Shown: positions 37,874 through 47,418, numbered from the stretch's first letter. The stretch is DNA of 64,000 nt from Xanthomonas hortorum pv. cynarae (GCF_002939985.1 NZ_MDFM01000013.1:81506-145505), one strand, 5' to 3'. Notes: generated by a model not told the origin, from the letters alone. Numbers and translations are program-made.

Positions 37874-38974
37874 TCAGTTCTCGACGACGGCCGGTGCCAC
37901 GCTGACGGCGGCGTCAGCGGCATTTTCAGGCAGCGATGCCATCACCGCAGCGCGAAAGCGCGCAGCGAATGCGGCATCGTTGGCCTGATAGAAGGCACGC
38001 GCATTGGCCGATAACTGATCCAGCTGCGCCTGTGGCAACGCCAATGCGGTTTCCACCGCGTGCGCGATTCCCGCCGCATCGACGTAGTAATACGAGGCCA
38101 GACGCCGCTGGCGCACGTCGGCCACCGGAATCAGCACGCCGTTCTCGGGCCTGACCAATTCGTTCATCGGCTCGCCGTCGGTCGCCAATGTCACCGCGCC
38201 CACGCTCAACGCTTCCATCAGGTAATGACCGAAACCTTCGGCTTCTGACGGGCAGATATGGAACAGATGCGCGTTTTGCAGCCGGCGCAGTTCGGCATCG
38301 TCGAGATAGCGGACCCGGTGATCGATGTTGGCAGCAACCACCGGTTTGCCGGCGGTGCGTGGGCTCTGCACCACGGTCAGCAGCGGCCACTCCGGATGCT
38401 GCTTCCAGGTCTCCAGCAGCACGCGGGTGCCCTTGGCGGTGCTGCGCCCGGCCAGATGGAAGAATGCACGCTGACGCAGCACCCGTGGGTCGTATCGATC
38501 CGGGCTGGTAAATCCGATGAACCGCGTGGTGCAGCCCAGATTGCGAAAGATCCGCTCGGCGTGATGGGTCTTGCACAGCACCGCGTCGAAGCGCGGCAAC
38601 CGCGGCAGCCACTTGGGCAGCATCCACTCCGGATTGGGCACCAGCAGGTTGGCCTGGCCCAGCGGCAGGCAGCGCGCATACACACGTTCGGAAAAGATCT
38701 GCACCGGCACCCGCCCGAACAGCGCGCGGCTGGCCCACAGACGGGTTTCGCGCAGGGTGTCGTGCAGACGCTGGCTGGTGAATCCCACTTCCTGCACCGG
38801 CACACCGCCAGCACGCAGGGTCTGCGCCATCAACACCATGTCGCGGGTCAGGCCCACGCCGTTGTCGCGGCTGATCACCCGCATCATCGGAAACGCCTTG
38901 TCATGCGCGCACTCGCCATTGCAGCGGCACAGTGTCGATGTGATGGATTCCTTGGCGATGTCCGGTTCTGTCAT
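37874..38974 (-). CDS. GT4-type glycosyltransferase
   Basis: A 366-residue GT-B-fold glycosyltransferase. The C-terminal donor-binding half shows HICPSEAEGFGHYLMEALSV followed by GAVTLATDGEPMNELV, the E-x7-E pattern of GT4 enzymes. The acceptor half (about 30-190) has FDAVLCKTHHAERIFRNLGC. The N-terminus carries a cysteine-rich stretch, TLCRCNGECAHD, not usual in the family. Donor and acceptor are unknown. ATG 38974 was chosen; a TTG at 38995 and an ATG further in (MMRVISRDNG) are alternatives, and no strong ribosome-binding site distinguishes them. It is divergent from the response-regulator gene, about 130 bp away. Confidence 0.75.
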   Translation of the reverse strand: MTEPDIAKESITSTLCRCNGECAHDKAFPMMRVISRDNGVGLTRDMVLMAQTLRAGGVPVQEVGFTSQRLHDTLRETRLWASRALFGRVPVQIFSERVYARCLPLGQANLLVPNPEWMLPKWLPRLPRFDAVLCKTHHAERIFRNLGCTTRFIGFTSPDRYDPRVLRQRAFFHLAGRSTAKGTRVLLETWKQHPEWPLLTVVQSPRTAGKPVVAANIDHRVRYLDDAELRRLQNAHLFHICPSEAEGFGHYLMEALSVGAVTLATDGEPMNELVRPENGVLIPVADVRQRRLASYYYVDAAGIAHAVETALALPQAQLDQLSANARAFYQANDAAFAARFRAAVMASLPENAADAAVSVAPAVVEN

Positions 38975-39102
38975 GTCGCGCCACACGTATGCCAATGGAT
39001 GACAAATTCAATCATTATGATGCGTGCTCCAGCCTTGCAACTGCGAGCACCATGTATCCGGTAGCCACCACACTGCGCGGCCAAACCTCCGCGCCACCGA
39101 CG

Positions 39103-39831
39103 ATGACCTCCATGGACCTGCAACAACCCTGCGTTCTTGTGGTTGACGACGACCCGGACCTGCGCAAGCTGATCGGCGAGTTCCTGAGCGCCCACGGCTA
39201 CCAGGTGGACGTTGCCGAAAACGTGGCGGAGATGCGCAAGAGCATCGCGCAGCGCCGCCCGGACCTCATCGTACTCGACGTGATGATGCCCGGAGAAGAC
39301 GGGCTGAGCGCGGCCCGGGCCCTGGCCAGCGAGCGCGGTTCACCCGCGGTCATCATGCTCAGCGCGTTGGGCAACGACACCGACCGCATCATCGGCCTGG
39401 AAGTGGGCGCCGACGATTACCTGGCCAAACCCTGCAATCCACGCGAATTGCTGGCCCGGGTGCGCGCCCTGCTGCGCCGCAGCCAGGCCAGCAACGAGCA
39501 GGCCGACCACCGCGGCAACGTCTACGAGTTCGCCGGCTGGCGGCTGGATGTGGTGCGCCGCGACCTGCGCGACCCCACCGGCATCTTCATCAACCTCTCC
39601 GACGGCGAGTTCGCGCTGCTGCGCACCTTCGTCGAGCATCCGCAGCGGGTGCTGAGCCGCGACCAGCTGCTGGACTATGCGCGCGGCCGCGATACCGATG
39701 TCTACGATCGCGCCATCGACAGCCAGATCAGCCGGCTGCGCCGCAAGATCAACGAACGCGTGCATACCGAGCTGATTCGCACCGTGCGTAACGAAGGCTA
39801 CATGCTGCTGCCGGGCGTCTCGCGTCTGTGA
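39103..39831 (+). CDS. OmpR-family response regulator
   Basis: A 242-residue two-domain regulator. The receiver (about 10-125) has the acidic pocket VVDDD, phospho-acceptor Asp59 in LIVLDVMMPG, and Lys109 in DDYLAKPCNP. The C-terminal winged helix (about 145-240) has LSDGEFALLRTFVEHPQRVL, SRDQLLDYARGRDTDVYDRA and RTVRNEGYML. The sensor kinase gene overlaps its stop (GTGA), so they form a cognate pair. The start is uncertain: ATG 39103 or 39112 are best, while an upstream frame to 38989 would add 38 non-conserved residues. Its signal and regulon are unknown. Confidence 0.9.
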   Translation: MTSMDLQQPCVLVVDDDPDLRKLIGEFLSAHGYQVDVAENVAEMRKSIAQRRPDLIVLDVMMPGEDGLSAARALASERGSPAVIMLSALGNDTDRIIGLEVGADDYLAKPCNPRELLARVRALLRRSQASNEQADHRGNVYEFAGWRLDVVRRDLRDPTGIFINLSDGEFALLRTFVEHPQRVLSRDQLLDYARGRDTDVYDRAIDSQISRLRRKINERVHTELIRTVRNEGYMLLPGVSRL

Positions 39832-41336
39832 GCAACCCGGCACGTCGCGGGCTGTCGATCTTTGCGCGGACCTTCGTGTTGCTGGCGGTGGCCCTGCTCA
39901 CCGCCCAGGCGGTCGGCATCGCCCTGCTGGTGATGCGCACCCCGGTCTACGAGCCGCCGGTGCATCCGCCGGAGGTGGTGGCGCTGCTGTCCACGCGCAT
40001 GCCGGCCGGCACCCAGACCTTGACGGTGCGCGAGTCCGCGCAGTCCCCGCTGCCGCCAGCAGGCCAGGTGCGCGATGCGTTTGCCGAAATGCTGCTGGCG
40101 CATTGGCTGGATGTGCCCGAGCAGCGCGTGCGCTTCTACCGCAGCGCCGACGATCGCCCGGGCCCGCGCGTCGGCATGTCGCTGCCGGGCCAATCGCAGG
40201 CGTCCGAGGCCAATGACGGCGATGGCAGCCCTGCCGGCAATCGCCGCGCTGCCTTGCAGAGATCGCCGCCAGAGCCTGGTGACTGGCACCGCGAGCGCCA
40301 TCCCGGCGCCTCGCCGTTCGGCAACGGACTGCGCCCTGACGACGCCCCCGGCGCCTGGGAAAGCGAGCGGCTGACCCCGGGCGTGCCACTGCTGGACGGC
40401 TTCACCGCCGCGCTGCAGCAGCCCGATGGCCGCTGGCGCACGGTGGAATCGCCGCCACGGCGGTTGTCGGCCGAGTTCAAGACCCACGTGGTGCTGCTGT
40501 TTCTGGCCGGCCTGCTGGCCAACGTGCCGCTGGCGTGGTGGTTCTCGCGTGCGCTGTCGGCGCCGATCAAGCGCTTTGCCGAGGCCGCCGACCGGCTGGG
40601 CCGCAACCCGGATGCCGCCGCACTGCAACGCAGCGGCCCGCCGGAGATCGTGCGCGCGGCCGACTCGTTCAATGCGATGCAGGCGCGCCTGAACCGCCTG
40701 ATCAACGAGCGCACCCACATGGTGGCGGCGATCGCGCACGACCTGCGCACGCCGCTGGCGCGCCTGTCGTTCCGTCTGGACGGCCTGCAGCCTCCGCTAC
40801 GCGACAAGGCACTGGCCGACATCGACGAGATGAAGGCGATGATTTCCGCCGCGCTGGATTTCATCCAGAACGATCGCCACCGCGGCGAACGCGCGCCGCT
40901 GGATCTGCGCCTGCTGGTGGAAAGCGTGGTCGACAACGCCACCGACATCGGCGCCGAGGCCGAGCTGCTGCCCGGCCCGGCGATCACCCTGGATGGCGAC
41001 CCGCTCGCCTTGCGCCGCGCGGTGATGAACCTGCTGGAGAACGCGCTGAAGTACGGCAAACGCGCGCGCCTGCAGCTGCAGCGTGACGGCGAAGACGGCG
41101 TGCTGTGGATCGACGACGACGGCCCCGGCATCGACCCGACCCAGCGCGAACAGTTGCTGCTGCCGTTCGTGCGTGGCGAGTCCTCGCGCAACCGCGACAC
41201 CGGCGGCATCGGGCTAGGCTTGTCGGTGGCGCACAGCATCGTGCTGGCGCATGGCGGCGACCTGCGCCTGGACAACCGTGCCGGCAGCGGTCTGCGCGTA
41301 ACGGTGCGCCTGCCGTGCATGCCGGAGCGGCGCTAA
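39828..41336 (+). CDS. Sensor histidine kinase, EnvZ-like topology
   Basis: A 502-residue inner-membrane kinase with GTG start overlapping the response-regulator stop by four bases. Membrane segments are at about 12-36 and 219-239, enclosing a 180-residue periplasmic domain with a low-complexity Gly/Pro/Arg-rich part (about 120-180). A HAMP domain follows (about 240-292), then the H-box AIAHDLRTPLARL with His304. The ATPase domain has NLLENALKYGKRA (N), DDDGPGID (G1) and GGIGLGLSVAHSI (G2). It should phosphorylate the upstream OmpR-type regulator. The stimulus is unknown. Confidence 0.9.
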   Translation: MSNPARRGLSIFARTFVLLAVALLTAQAVGIALLVMRTPVYEPPVHPPEVVALLSTRMPAGTQTLTVRESAQSPLPPAGQVRDAFAEMLLAHWLDVPEQRVRFYRSADDRPGPRVGMSLPGQSQASEANDGDGSPAGNRRAALQRSPPEPGDWHRERHPGASPFGNGLRPDDAPGAWESERLTPGVPLLDGFTAALQQPDGRWRTVESPPRRLSAEFKTHVVLLFLAGLLANVPLAWWFSRALSAPIKRFAEAADRLGRNPDAAALQRSGPPEIVRAADSFNAMQARLNRLINERTHMVAAIAHDLRTPLARLSFRLDGLQPPLRDKALADIDEMKAMISAALDFIQNDRHRGERAPLDLRLLVESVVDNATDIGAEAELLPGPAITLDGDPLALRRAVMNLLENALKYGKRARLQLQRDGEDGVLWIDDDGPGIDPTQREQLLLPFVRGESSRNRDTGGIGLGLSVAHSIVLAHGGDLRLDNRAGSGLRVTVRLPCMPERR

Positions 41337-41584
41337 GCCTGGATCGGATCGAGGGTCTTTACCGGACCCGGACGCGCTGATTGCGAGTGCGGCAGCGCGC
41401 GCGTGATGCCATCGCCTGCGTGTCACGCTACCGAGATCGCCGCGACGGGAGGTCGCCGGAGCACCGCATGCGCGATGAGGCGGCAGCTAATGGCGCCTCA
41501 TCGCACTCAGGTCAAGGCGGGCAGAACTGCAGCGGCGCGCCACATCGGCAACCCACCGCAGCCCTTCAACCCACGCTTGCTCAC

Positions 41585-42949
41585 TCAGTACGCAAACTCG
41601 CGGAACACCCGATCGATGTCGCCGTTCCATGCGCCGTGATACAGCGCCAGCTTGCGCTCGGCGGCGGTGACACCGCTCTCGGCGATCTCGGCGATCACAT
41701 CCACAAAGCCGGTTTCGTCCTGACCGTCGGCATTCAAGCGCGCCCGCCGACGCAGGCCTTCGCGCGCGATCTTGACCGCTTCCACGGCCAAATCGCGCAC
41801 CGTGCCGTGACGGAACGGCAGCCCGAGCGCATGCTTGGGCACACCATCGCGCAGCGCGTGACGCTCGGTAGGGCTGAAATCCTTGACCAGATCCCAGGCC
41901 GCATCCAGCGCGGTGTCGTCGTACAGCAGCCCCACCCAGAACGCCGACAGCGCGCACAGGCGGTCCCACGGGCCGGCATCGGCGCCACGCATTTCCAGAT
42001 ACTTCTTCAAGCGCACTTCCGGGAACGCGGTGGTCATGTGGTCCGACCAATCGCGCAGCGTCGGCAATGCACCCGGCAATGCCGGCAGCTTGCCTTGCAT
42101 GAAATCGCGAAAGCTCTGCCCGCTGGCATCGACATACACACCGTCGCGGTACGAAAAATACATCGGCACATCGAGCAGGTAATCGACGTAGCGCTCGTAG
42201 CTGAAGCCGTCTTCGAACACGAAGTCCAGCATGCCGGTGCGATCGGCGTCGGTGTCGGTCCAGATGTGCGAGCGGTAGCTCAGGTAACCGTTGGGCTTGC
42301 CTTCGGTGAACGGCGAATCGGCGAACAACGCGGTGGCGATCGGCTGCAGGGCCAGCGACACGCGGAACTTCTTGACCATGTCCGCTTCGGTGGCGTAATC
42401 CAGATTGACCTGCACCGTGCAGGTGCGCGTCATCATGTCCAGGCCGAGCGAGCCGACCTTGGGCATGTAGTTCTTCATGATCTGGTAGCGGCCCTTGGGC
42501 ATCCACGGCATTTCATCGCGGCGCCACTTCGGCTGGAAGCCCATGCCGAGAAAGCCCAGCTGCAACTCACCGGCAACCTGCGCCACTTCGTCCAGATGGG
42601 TGCCGGTTTCCACGCAGGTGTGATGCAGGGTCTCGACCGCTGCGCCGGAAAGTTCCAGCTGCCCGGCCGGCTCCAGCGTCACCGAGGCACCGTCGCGCAG
42701 CAGCGCGATGGTATGGCCGTTTTCCTGCACCGGCTCCCAGCCGAAGCGAGTCAAGCCGGTCAGCAGCGCCTGGATGCCGCGCGCGCCTTCAAAGGTGGGC
42801 GCGCGCAGGTCATCGAGCTGGAAGCCGAACTTTTCGTGCTCGGTGCCGATCCGCCAGTCCGCGCTGGGCTTCTCGCCGGAGGCAAGTACCTGGACCAGCT
42901 CCGCGCGTTCGGTGATCGGCGTTTCGGCAACGTGGCTGGGACTCGACAA
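41585..42949 (-). CDS. gshA: Glutamate-cysteine ligase, plant/alphaproteobacterial type
   Basis: A 454-residue GCS2-type enzyme that makes gamma-glutamylcysteine, the first and limiting step of glutathione synthesis. It resembles the plant-type enzyme: [26 protein letters not shown] (catalytic acidic residues), [20 protein letters not shown] and [24 protein letters not shown]. The start is TTG at 42949 ([18 protein letters not shown] follows); no clear ribosome-binding site, so a later start cannot be excluded. It is a single gene on the minus strand. It functionally underpins the glutathione-dependent formaldehyde operon and the monothiol glutaredoxin in this window. Confidence 0.9.
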   Translation of the reverse strand: MSSPSHVAETPITERAELVQVLASGEKPSADWRIGTEHEKFGFQLDDLRAPTFEGARGIQALLTGLTRFGWEPVQENGHTIALLRDGASVTLEPAGQLELSGAAVETLHHTCVETGTHLDEVAQVAGELQLGFLGMGFQPKWRRDEMPWMPKGRYQIMKNYMPKVGSLGLDMMTRTCTVQVNLDYATEADMVKKFRVSLALQPIATALFADSPFTEGKPNGYLSYRSHIWTDTDADRTGMLDFVFEDGFSYERYVDYLLDVPMYFSYRDGVYVDASGQSFRDFMQGKLPALPGALPTLRDWSDHMTTAFPEVRLKKYLEMRGADAGPWDRLCALSAFWVGLLYDDTALDAAWDLVKDFSPTERHALRDGVPKHALGLPFRHGTVRDLAVEAVKIAREGLRRRARLNADGQDETGFVDVIAEIAESGVTAAERKLALYHGAWNGDIDRVFREFAY

Positions 42950-43237
42950 GGGCAGGCTCGCAGACGTGATGAAGGGGGAACGATGTGGGGATACTCCCCT
43001 GCCACCGCAAGGCCCGCACTATAACCGCCCGGCGCGAAAGGATTGGCGACACCGACAGGGCATGACATTTCCACCGATGGGCGAACGGCAGCCGATCCGT
43101 GCCTCAACGTGATCCGGTACGCGTCCCGGTGATCCCTACCCAGGCGCGTGCAGCCAGGCGCTGCCGGGCTGTTGCACTGCGCCCGTGTCTGCGCATCCGG
43201 CATCGCACCTGCGGGCACGCACCGATCAGCACCGTCT

Positions 43238-43267
43238 TGAAACGCAAACGGCGGGCCGAAGCCCGCC
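43238..43267 (-). terminator. Intrinsic terminator after engB
   Basis: On the minus strand GGCGGGC-TTCG-GCCCGCC, a 7-bp stem closed by a stable UUCG tetraloop, is followed by GTTTGCGTTT. It lies 54 bp after the engB stop. The rest of the 371-bp gap (42950-43320) shows no gene or repeat. Confidence 0.8.
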
Positions 43268-43320
43268 ATCGTTAAGCCGCCCCGGGTATAGGCGCGGGGA
43301 TGAAGTCAGCGTCTATTGCC

Positions 43321-43944
43321 TCACTCGGCGGCAGGCGGCGCGCCATCCAGGCCCAGCCAGCCGCCGACGATGCCGCGCAGTTCGTCCACGCCCTGGCGCG
43401 ATTCGCCGGAGTAGGTCTGCACGGTCACGCTGTCGCCAAAGCGCGAGGTCACTTCTTTCTTGACCTTCTGCAGGGTCTGCATCTGCTGGCCACGGCCGAG
43501 CTTGTCGGCCTTGGTCAGCAACCCGTGCGCGGGCAGGCCGCGTTCGGCGGCATAGCCGAGCATCTGCAGGTCGTAATCCTTGAGCGGGTGGCGGATGTCC
43601 ATCACCACCACCAGCCCGCGCAAGGCCTCGCGGGTGCGGAAATAACGGTCGATGAAGGCCTGCCAGTGCGCCTGCAGATCCTGCGGCACCTTGGCGTAGC
43701 CGTAACCGGGCAGATCCACCAGGCAGCGCTCGGGCTGGATCTGGAAGAACACCAGCTGCTGGGTACGACCAGGGGTCTTGGACACACGGGCGAGCGCGTT
43801 CTGGCGGGTCAGCGCATTGAGCGCGCTGGATTTTCCGGCGTTTGAGCGGCCGGCGAAGGCGACCTCGTAGCCGCCATCGTCCGGCAATTGCCGGGCGTTA
43901 TGGGCGGACAGGTGGTAGCGGGCTTGTTCGATAAGGAGCGACAT
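43321..43944 (-). CDS. engB: Ribosome biogenesis GTP-binding protein EngB (YihA/YsxC)
   Basis: A 207-residue essential-type GTPase needed for 50S subunit assembly. G1 is GRSNAGKSS (32-40), G3 is DLPGYG (77-82), G4 is TKAD (144-147), and the switch-I threonine is in SKTPGRTQQLVFF. The length is normal. It is transcribed alone, ended by an intrinsic hairpin, and divergent from the cytochrome c4 gene with 144 bp between starts, an arrangement (engB beside a c4-type cytochrome and DsbA) common in gammaproteobacteria. Confidence 0.95.
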   Translation of the reverse strand: MSLLIEQARYHLSAHNARQLPDDGGYEVAFAGRSNAGKSSALNALTRQNALARVSKTPGRTQQLVFFQIQPERCLVDLPGYGYAKVPQDLQAHWQAFIDRYFRTREALRGLVVVMDIRHPLKDYDLQMLGYAAERGLPAHGLLTKADKLGRGQQMQTLQKVKKEVTSRFGDSVTVQTYSGESRQGVDELRGIVGGWLGLDGAPPAAE

Positions 43945-44088
43945 CCCCCTAGGATCGCACGTTCGGCGCCTGGCGGTTTTGCTGCACTGTTCGTTGACCC
44001 TGGCGCAAAGGCGTGTCGATAATCGAAGCACGCCTGCCACAGCCAGCCTCAAACGCGCGCAGGTCGGGTCCATACGGAGCTTTAGCTG

Positions 44089-44889
44089 ATGCGCCATGCT
44101 CGTGTGCTTGTCCTCGCCGCCCTCGCCGTGCCGGTTATTGCCGCCGTGGCGTTTGCGCAATCGGCGGTGACGCCGATCCCCGATCCTCCACCTGTGCGCA
44201 TTGCGCCGTTGGAGGTGGACCTGTCCAAGACCACCTGGGGCGATGCCAAGGCCGGCCAGACCAAGGCCGCTGCCTGCGCGGCCTGCCATGGCCCGGACGG
44301 CAACCCGGCCGTCGCCATGTACCCGCGCATCGCCGGCCAGACCGAGCGCTACGTGGCGCACCAGGTCGCCTTGATCGCCAGCGGCGAGCGCAGTACCGGC
44401 ATGGCGGCGGTGATGGTGCCGTTCGTCAAGGACCTCACTGCGCAGGACATGCGCGACCTGGGCGCCTATTTCGCCACCCAGAAGTCTGCCGCCGGCGTGG
44501 CCGACGATGCGGTGGTCAATGAGGGGCCGTACCAGGGCCTGAAGTTTTACGAGGTTGGCGAGAAACTTTACCGCGGTGGCGACATCGCACGCGGCGTGCC
44601 GGCCTGCATGGCCTGCCATGGCCCATCCGGCAGCGGCAATCCGGGCCCGGCGTATCCGCGCCTGGGCGGCCAGCATGCCGAGTACGTGGCGCGGCGCCTG
44701 AAGGAATACCAGGCCGGCACCACCCAGGAGCGCAATCCGGCGCTGTTCAATATCATGGCGCAGGTGGCGCACCCGCTGACCGAGCAGGAGATCCAGGCGC
44801 TGGCCAGCTATCTGCAAGGCCTGCACGACCCCGCCGACGATGCGGCCGCCGCGCAAGCACCCGCTGCCGGGACGCCCGCACGCTCATGA
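44089..44889 (+). CDS. Dihaem cytochrome c4
   Basis: A 266-residue periplasmic electron carrier with a signal peptide ending AVAFA (residue 23). Two haem-binding CxxCH motifs are present: CAACH at 63-67 and CMACH at 173-177, each in a similar half-protein, plus axial methionines likely in VMVPFV and IMAQVAH contexts. It probably passes electrons between the bc1 complex and a cbb3-type terminal oxidase. A Pro/Ala-rich C-terminal tail (about 246-266) is extra. It diverges from engB and is separated from dsbA by a terminator hairpin. Confidence 0.9.
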   Translation: MRHARVLVLAALAVPVIAAVAFAQSAVTPIPDPPPVRIAPLEVDLSKTTWGDAKAGQTKAAACAACHGPDGNPAVAMYPRIAGQTERYVAHQVALIASGERSTGMAAVMVPFVKDLTAQDMRDLGAYFATQKSAAGVADDAVVNEGPYQGLKFYEVGEKLYRGGDIARGVPACMACHGPSGSGNPGPAYPRLGGQHAEYVARRLKEYQAGTTQERNPALFNIMAQVAHPLTEQEIQALASYLQGLHDPADDAAAAQAPAAGTPARS

Positions 44890-44918
44890 GTTGAACGCTA
44901 CGGCTGCCACACCGCTTC

Positions 44919-44952
44919 ACGACGCCGGTCCCGCGACCGGCGTCGTCGTTTC
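44919..44952 (+). terminator. Intrinsic-type terminator after cytochrome c4
   Basis: ACGACGCCGGT pairs exactly with ACCGGCGTCGT around CCCGCG, followed by CGTTTCCC. The 11-bp perfect stem lies 29 bp after the stop and 30 bp before the dsbA start. Confidence 0.75.
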
Positions 44953-44982
44953 CCGTCCTCCCTCTATCCCCACGGAGCCTGC

Positions 44983-45633
44983 ATGAAGCTGTTTTCCCGT
45001 CTGTCCCTGCTGTTGTTGATCCTGCTGCCGCTGGCGGCCTGCGCTGCCGACAAGAATGCACCGCCGGTCGAAGGCGACGACTACATCGTGATCGACGGCG
45101 GCCAGCCGTACGCGCCGCTGGCCGGCAAGGTCGAAGTGACCGAGGTGTTCGGCTACACCTGCCCGCACTGCGCGCACTTCGAGCCAACCCTGGAGGCTTG
45201 GGTGGCCAAGCAGCCGGCCTATGTGCGCTTCACCCCGGTGCCGGCGGCATTCGGCGGGTTCTGGGATGCGTTCGCGCGTGCCTACTTTGCCGCCGACATC
45301 CTGGGCGTGGCCAAGCGCAGCCATCGCGCCATGTTCGAGGCGATCCACGAAAAGCAGAGCGTGCCTTCCCAGAACGTGGCACCGGAAGAACTGGCGGCGT
45401 TCTACGCCGACTACGGCGTGCCGCAGCAGCGTTTCGTCGAGACCTACAAGAGCGCGGCGGTGGACGCCAAGCTTGATGCCGCGCGCGACTTCGCCAAGCG
45501 CAGCAAGCTCCCCGGCACTCCGGCCATCATCATCAACGGGCGCTATCTGATCGGCGCGCGCAATTACCCGGACATGCTGCGCGTGGCCGACTATCTGATC
45601 GCCCGCGAGCACGCTGCGCCTGCCAAGCGCTGA
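44983..45633 (+). CDS. dsbA: DsbA-like thiol:disulfide oxidoreductase, lipoprotein (CPHC)
   Basis: A 216-residue periplasmic oxidant that introduces disulfides into exported proteins. The thioredoxin-fold active site is CPHC (60-63) in EVFGYTCPHCAHFEP, the canonical DsbA dipeptide. The cis-proline loop is LPGTPAIIINGRY, and the inserted helical domain lies between. The signal sequence ends LPLAAC, a lipobox (Cys20), so it is probably membrane-anchored, unlike soluble E. coli DsbA. A second DsbA-like gene follows by 91 bp across a hairpin. Confidence 0.88.
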   Translation: MKLFSRLSLLLLILLPLAACAADKNAPPVEGDDYIVIDGGQPYAPLAGKVEVTEVFGYTCPHCAHFEPTLEAWVAKQPAYVRFTPVPAAFGGFWDAFARAYFAADILGVAKRSHRAMFEAIHEKQSVPSQNVAPEELAAFYADYGVPQQRFVETYKSAAVDAKLDAARDFAKRSKLPGTPAIIINGRYLIGARNYPDMLRVADYLIAREHAAPAKR

Positions 45634-45650
45634 ACCGCGTAACCGCCACC

Positions 45651-45697
45651 GACGGCCGCCCGTGGCATCATGCGCCCCGCGGCCGTCCGGCCCTTTT
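45651..45697 (+). terminator. Hairpin between the two dsbA-like genes
   Basis: GACGGCCGC (45651-45659) pairs with GCGGCCGTC (45679-45687) across a 19-nt loop, followed by CGGCCCTTTTC. It could attenuate read-through from the first dsbA to the second. Confidence 0.6.
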
Positions 45698-45724
45698 CTC
45701 GCCCCACGCTGGAGATCCAATCCG

Positions 45725-46540
45725 ATGAAGACCCGCTTCGCCCTGACGCTGATGGCGCTGCTGCCGATCCTGGTCGCCTGCAAGGCCCAGGACGGTTCGT
45801 CCGACACCGCACCTGCCGCTGCCACGCCGGCTGCCGAGACGGCGCCTGCTCCGGCCGCTGCCGCTCCGGCCACAGACCCCGCCGCACCGCCGGCCGTTGG
45901 CGAGAGCGCCAGCACGCCCCCCGCCGCCACACCCAGCGCCGCCCCACGTGCACCGAACGGCCCCGAGCCGGTCGCCGGCACCGACTATCTGGATATCGAA
46001 GGTGGCCAGCCGTACCAGCAGGCCGCCGGCAAGATCGAAGTGGCCGAGGTGTTCGGCTATGTCTGCCCTGCCTGCAATGCGTTCCAGCCGCTGATCGGGC
46101 CGTGGAAGGCCGGGCTGCCCTCGGACGTGCATTTCGTCTACGTGCCGGCGATGTTCGGTGGCCCGTGGGACGACTACGGCCGTGCCTTCTACGCTGCCGA
46201 AACGCTGGGCGTGCAGGAGAAGACCCACGAAGCGCTGTACAAGGCCATCCACGTCGACCAGACCCTGAAGGGCGAGCGCGGCAAGGATTCGGTGCAGGAC
46301 ATCGCCGCTTTCTACGCCAAGTACGGCGTGGACCAGAAGACCTTCATCGACACCATGAGCAGCTTCGGCGTGTCGGCCAAGACCAACCGCGCCAAGCAGT
46401 TCGCCACCCGCAGCAAGCTCACCGGCACCCCGTCGCTGATCGTCAACGGCAAGTACCTGGTCAAGGGCCAGAGCTTCCCGGACATGCTGCGTATCGCCGA
46501 TCACCTGATCGCGCGCGAACGCGCCACGCTGGCCAAGTGA
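45725..46540 (+). CDS. DsbA-like thiol:disulfide oxidoreductase, lipoprotein (CPAC)
   Basis: A 271-residue paralogue of the preceding gene product. The lipobox is LVAC (Cys19); then comes a 60-residue Ala/Pro/Thr-rich linker (about 25-82) that would hold the domain away from the membrane. The thioredoxin-like domain begins GTDYLDIEGGQPY. The active site is CPAC (114-117) in EVFGYVCPACNAF, and the cis-proline loop is LTGTPSLIVNGKY. The changed dipeptide, with no His, should lower oxidising power relative to CPHC, so it may serve other substrates or act as reductase/isomerase. It is tandem with dsbA. Confidence 0.85.
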   Translation: MKTRFALTLMALLPILVACKAQDGSSDTAPAAATPAAETAPAPAAAAPATDPAAPPAVGESASTPPAATPSAAPRAPNGPEPVAGTDYLDIEGGQPYQQAAGKIEVAEVFGYVCPACNAFQPLIGPWKAGLPSDVHFVYVPAMFGGPWDDYGRAFYAAETLGVQEKTHEALYKAIHVDQTLKGERGKDSVQDIAAFYAKYGVDQKTFIDTMSSFGVSAKTNRAKQFATRSKLTGTPSLIVNGKYLVKGQSFPDMLRIADHLIARERATLAK

Positions 46541-46559
46541 CCAGAGCGATCGCCCTCCA

Positions 46560-47327
46560 GTGAACGCTTCGGATTCGCGCACCCTGCGGGTGCTGACCGC
46601 CAACATCCAGGCCGGCTCCAGCACCCGCCGTTACAGCGACTACGTCACCCGCAGCTGGTCGCACGCGCTGCCGTTGGGCAGCAAGCGCACCAGCCTGGAC
46701 AGCATCGCCAAGCTGGCCGGCGAACGCGACATCGTGGGCTTGCAGGAGGCCGACCCGGGCAGCCTGCGCTCGGGCTTCACCAACCAGACCCACTACCTGG
46801 CCGAGCGCGCCGGCTTCGATTACTGGAGCCACCAACCCAATCGCCGCATGGGCGGGGTGGCGTCCAGCGCGAATGGCTTGCTCAGCAAGCTGCAACCGCT
46901 GGAAGTGCAGGACCATGCCCTGCCCGGCCGGATCGGCGGGCGCGGCATCCTGCTGGCCAAATTCGGCGAAGGCCGCGACGGCTTGGCGGTGGCAGTGGCG
47001 CATCTGTCGCTGGGCGCCAATTCGCGCATGGCGCAACTGGCCTTCATCGCCGAGTTGTTGTCCGAGCATCCCAACGCAATGTTGATGGGCGATTTCAACT
47101 GCATGGCCGACCGGCCGGAGATGCAGGCCCTGTATCGGCATACGCGCCTGCAACCGCCAAGCTGTGAAGTGCACACCTTTCCGAGCTGGCGCCCGGATCG
47201 GGCGATCGACCATATTCTGGTCAGCGACAGTCTGACGATCGAACGCATCGAAGCGATTCCCGCCGCATTTTCGGATCATCTGGCGGTGGGCATGGATATC
47301 CGCGTGCCGACGCAGTTGCTGCGTTAA
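46560..47327 (+). CDS. Endonuclease/exonuclease/phosphatase (EEP) superfamily protein
   Basis: A 255-residue single-domain EEP fold. LRVLTANIQAG gives the first-strand Asn, IVGLQEADPG the metal-binding Glu, VAVAHLSLG the catalytic His region, MGDFNCM the Asp-Asn pair, and FSDHLAVGMDI the terminal Asp-His. It could be a phosphodiesterase acting on nucleic acid or phospholipid head groups. No signal peptide is seen. The start is GTG at 46560, 20 bp after the dsbA-like gene. An intrinsic terminator follows. Confidence 0.82.
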   Translation: MNASDSRTLRVLTANIQAGSSTRRYSDYVTRSWSHALPLGSKRTSLDSIAKLAGERDIVGLQEADPGSLRSGFTNQTHYLAERAGFDYWSHQPNRRMGGVASSANGLLSKLQPLEVQDHALPGRIGGRGILLAKFGEGRDGLAVAVAHLSLGANSRMAQLAFIAELLSEHPNAMLMGDFNCMADRPEMQALYRHTRLQPPSCEVHTFPSWRPDRAIDHILVSDSLTIERIEAIPAAFSDHLAVGMDIRVPTQLLR

Positions 47328-47389
47328 ATACCGCGAAAAGTGGCTACGGGTTCGCATAGGCGAACTCGACCGATGACACCCCCTCGACA

Positions 47390-47418
47390 CCGCCTGTGCG
47401 ATAACGCAGGCGGTTTTT
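47390..47418 (+). terminator. Intrinsic terminator after the EEP gene
   Basis: CCGCCTG pairs with CAGGCGG around TGCGATAACG and is followed directly by TTTTTCG. It isolates the dsbA/EEP genes from the bet operon. Confidence 0.85.
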
